Positions 5,963-6,484 of a stretch of 6,484 nucleotides of DNA are shown piece after piece. A model generated the notes under the pieces. That model ran no database searches. It worked only from the letters and a program-made list of their open reading frames with translations, and was not told where the DNA came from. The position numbers were made by a program, and so were the translations under genes. Each line of letters starts with the position of its first letter. The stretch's first letter is position 1. This DNA is from Acidobacteriaceae bacterium (GTDB lineage: Bacteria > Acidobacteriota > Terriglobia > Terriglobales > Acidobacteriaceae), in assembly GCA_003140705.1 (NCBI GenBank), contig PLKU01000256.1, positions 4,779 through 11,262 of the forward strand, written 5' to 3'.

Positions 5963-5981
5963 AAAGCGAGTTTTTACGTCT

Positions 5982-6443
5982 ATGGCAAAAACTGAATGTA
6001 CAGACGTAGTCGTCGGCGCCATTCTGGCAAGCTGGCGATATGACATTTCGGGGATTTTCCCGGAGATGCGCAAAGACTACGAGCAACATTTTTCAGAATG
6101 TTCTCATTGCCGAGCCCGACAGAAATTCCACCGCAGCCTTGACGTCACACTGGCTATTTTGACGTCACTTTCAGCGGTCTTTTTCCTCTTTGCGCTGCTG
6201 GTGGTGGTGCACGTCAAGCCGCTCGAGTATGTCTCCTTCAATATATTCGGACTCGACATCTACGACATGTACCACATGCTGGTTTCAGCGGCGATTGCAG
6301 GAGTCTGCTTCTCATTGATTGGACTGGCGCTGGTGCTGACCACCACGCCAGTGCCGTCCTATCTTGGCGGTATTGCAGCCGAGCGAGCCAAAATCATCGA
6401 AGAGCGCTTACCTGAGTCGATTAAGTCGCTACGCCCGCGCTAA
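5982..6443 (+). CDS. Small two-helix membrane protein with an anti-sigma-like HxxxCxxC motif
   Basis: From the ATG at 5982 the protein has 153 residues. The N-terminal cytosolic part (1-50) holds H36-x3-C40-x2-C43 in 'EQHFSECSHCRARQKFH', the pattern of zinc-binding anti-sigma (zf-HC2/ZAS) domains. It is followed by two strong membrane segments (about 54-77 and 97-120) and a charged tail 'AAERAKIIEERLPESIKSLRPR' that should be cytosolic if both helices cross. Classical anti-sigma factors usually have one membrane helix and a neighbouring ECF sigma gene; none is visible, though the downstream side is cut off. An in-frame GTG at 5844 would add 46 residues, but that extension is unlike its neighbours in composition and covers the complementary segments of the leader, so I prefer 5982. 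The ribosome site is weak (GCGAG about 10 nt upstream). Function unknown. Confidence 0.75.
   Translation: MAKTECTDVVVGAILASWRYDISGIFPEMRKDYEQHFSECSHCRARQKFHRSLDVTLAILTSLSAVFFLFALLVVVHVKPLEYVSFNIFGLDIYDMYHMLVSAAIAGVCFSLIGLALVLTTTPVPSYLGGIAAERAKIIEERLPESIKSLRPR
6139..6168. repeat. Two TTGACGTCAC copies 20 bp apart inside the membrane protein gene
   Basis: TTGACGTCAC occurs exactly at 6139-6148 and 6159-6168. Each copy contains the 8-bp palindrome TGACGTCA. The 20-bp offset is about two helical turns and not a multiple of three, so the copies are read in different frames (L-D-V-T versus L-T-S) and are not a repeated peptide. They lie early in the first membrane-helix coding region. Confidence 0.55.
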
Positions 6444-6472
6444 GACCACTTCAGTTGTAGTCATCGGGGCCT

Positions 6473-6484
6473 TCCGCATGCGGA
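6473..6484. repeat. Perfect palindrome at the window edge, possibly part of a terminator
   Basis: TCCGCATGCGGA is a perfect 12-bp palindrome starting 30 bp after the stop of the last gene, and it is cut by the window end. With more sequence it could extend into a hairpin with a T-run, or it could be an operator-like site for the next gene. Confidence 0.45.

Noticed and set aside
5844..5981. N-terminal extension of the last gene from a GTG at 5844
   Set aside because: The 46 extra residues show no domain or signal, the HxxxCxxC protein starts naturally at the ATG at 5982, and the region has promoter and pairing features of non-coding DNA. Not fully excluded.

Overview
This 6.5 kb window of roughly 60% GC bacterial DNA is consistent with Acidobacteriota, probably the Terriglobia/Acidobacteriaceae. 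The evidence is the LytS-type kinase, the secreted CxxCH protein with squalene-cyclase-like repeats, the WalJ/YycJ-type metallo-beta-lactamase protein with a large insert, and an intergenic stretch near 640-735 resembling repeats I associate with that group. The taxonomic call is inference. The window holds seven complete genes and the tail of one more.

Layout. Positions 1-65 hold the last 20 codons of an upstream gene, possibly a polynucleotide-kinase-like P-loop protein. A DinB/YfiT-like metal-binding four-helix protein follows on the plus strand (79-597). A repeat-like intergenic region (598-789) separates it from the convergent GTP cyclohydrolase II gene ribA (790-1470, minus). Divergent from ribA is a LytS/YehU-type sensor histidine kinase (1568-2872) with no response regulator in view, followed 51 bp later by a small VOC (glyoxalase-fold) protein (2924-3319). 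Convergent with that is an exported protein with one CxxCH haem c site and squalene-cyclase-like repeats (3367-4536, minus). Divergent from it is the WalJ/YycJ-like metallo-beta-lactamase hydrolase (4737-5759). After a 222-bp non-coding region with a good promoter and complementary segments comes a small two-helix membrane protein with an anti-sigma-like HxxxCxxC motif (5982-6443). The window ends inside a perfect palindrome.

The genes do not form one pathway. They read as mixed housekeeping and stress/sensing genes in short transcription units with frequent strand switches. There is no insertion sequence, CRISPR array, tRNA, rRNA or recognisable phage gene.

The most interesting signals are three. 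(1) Three genes without a convincing Shine-Dalgarno (ribA, the kinase and the metallo-beta-lactamase gene) each have a TAnnnT -10-like hexamer ending exactly 6 nt before the start codon, the arrangement expected of leaderless transcripts. The exported CxxCH gene and the VOC gene instead have clear GGAGG-type sites. (2) The 5760-5981 region looks like a transcribed, structured leader or small RNA. (3) The exported CxxCH toroid protein combines haem attachment with a cyclase-like fold that lacks the cyclase catalytic motif.
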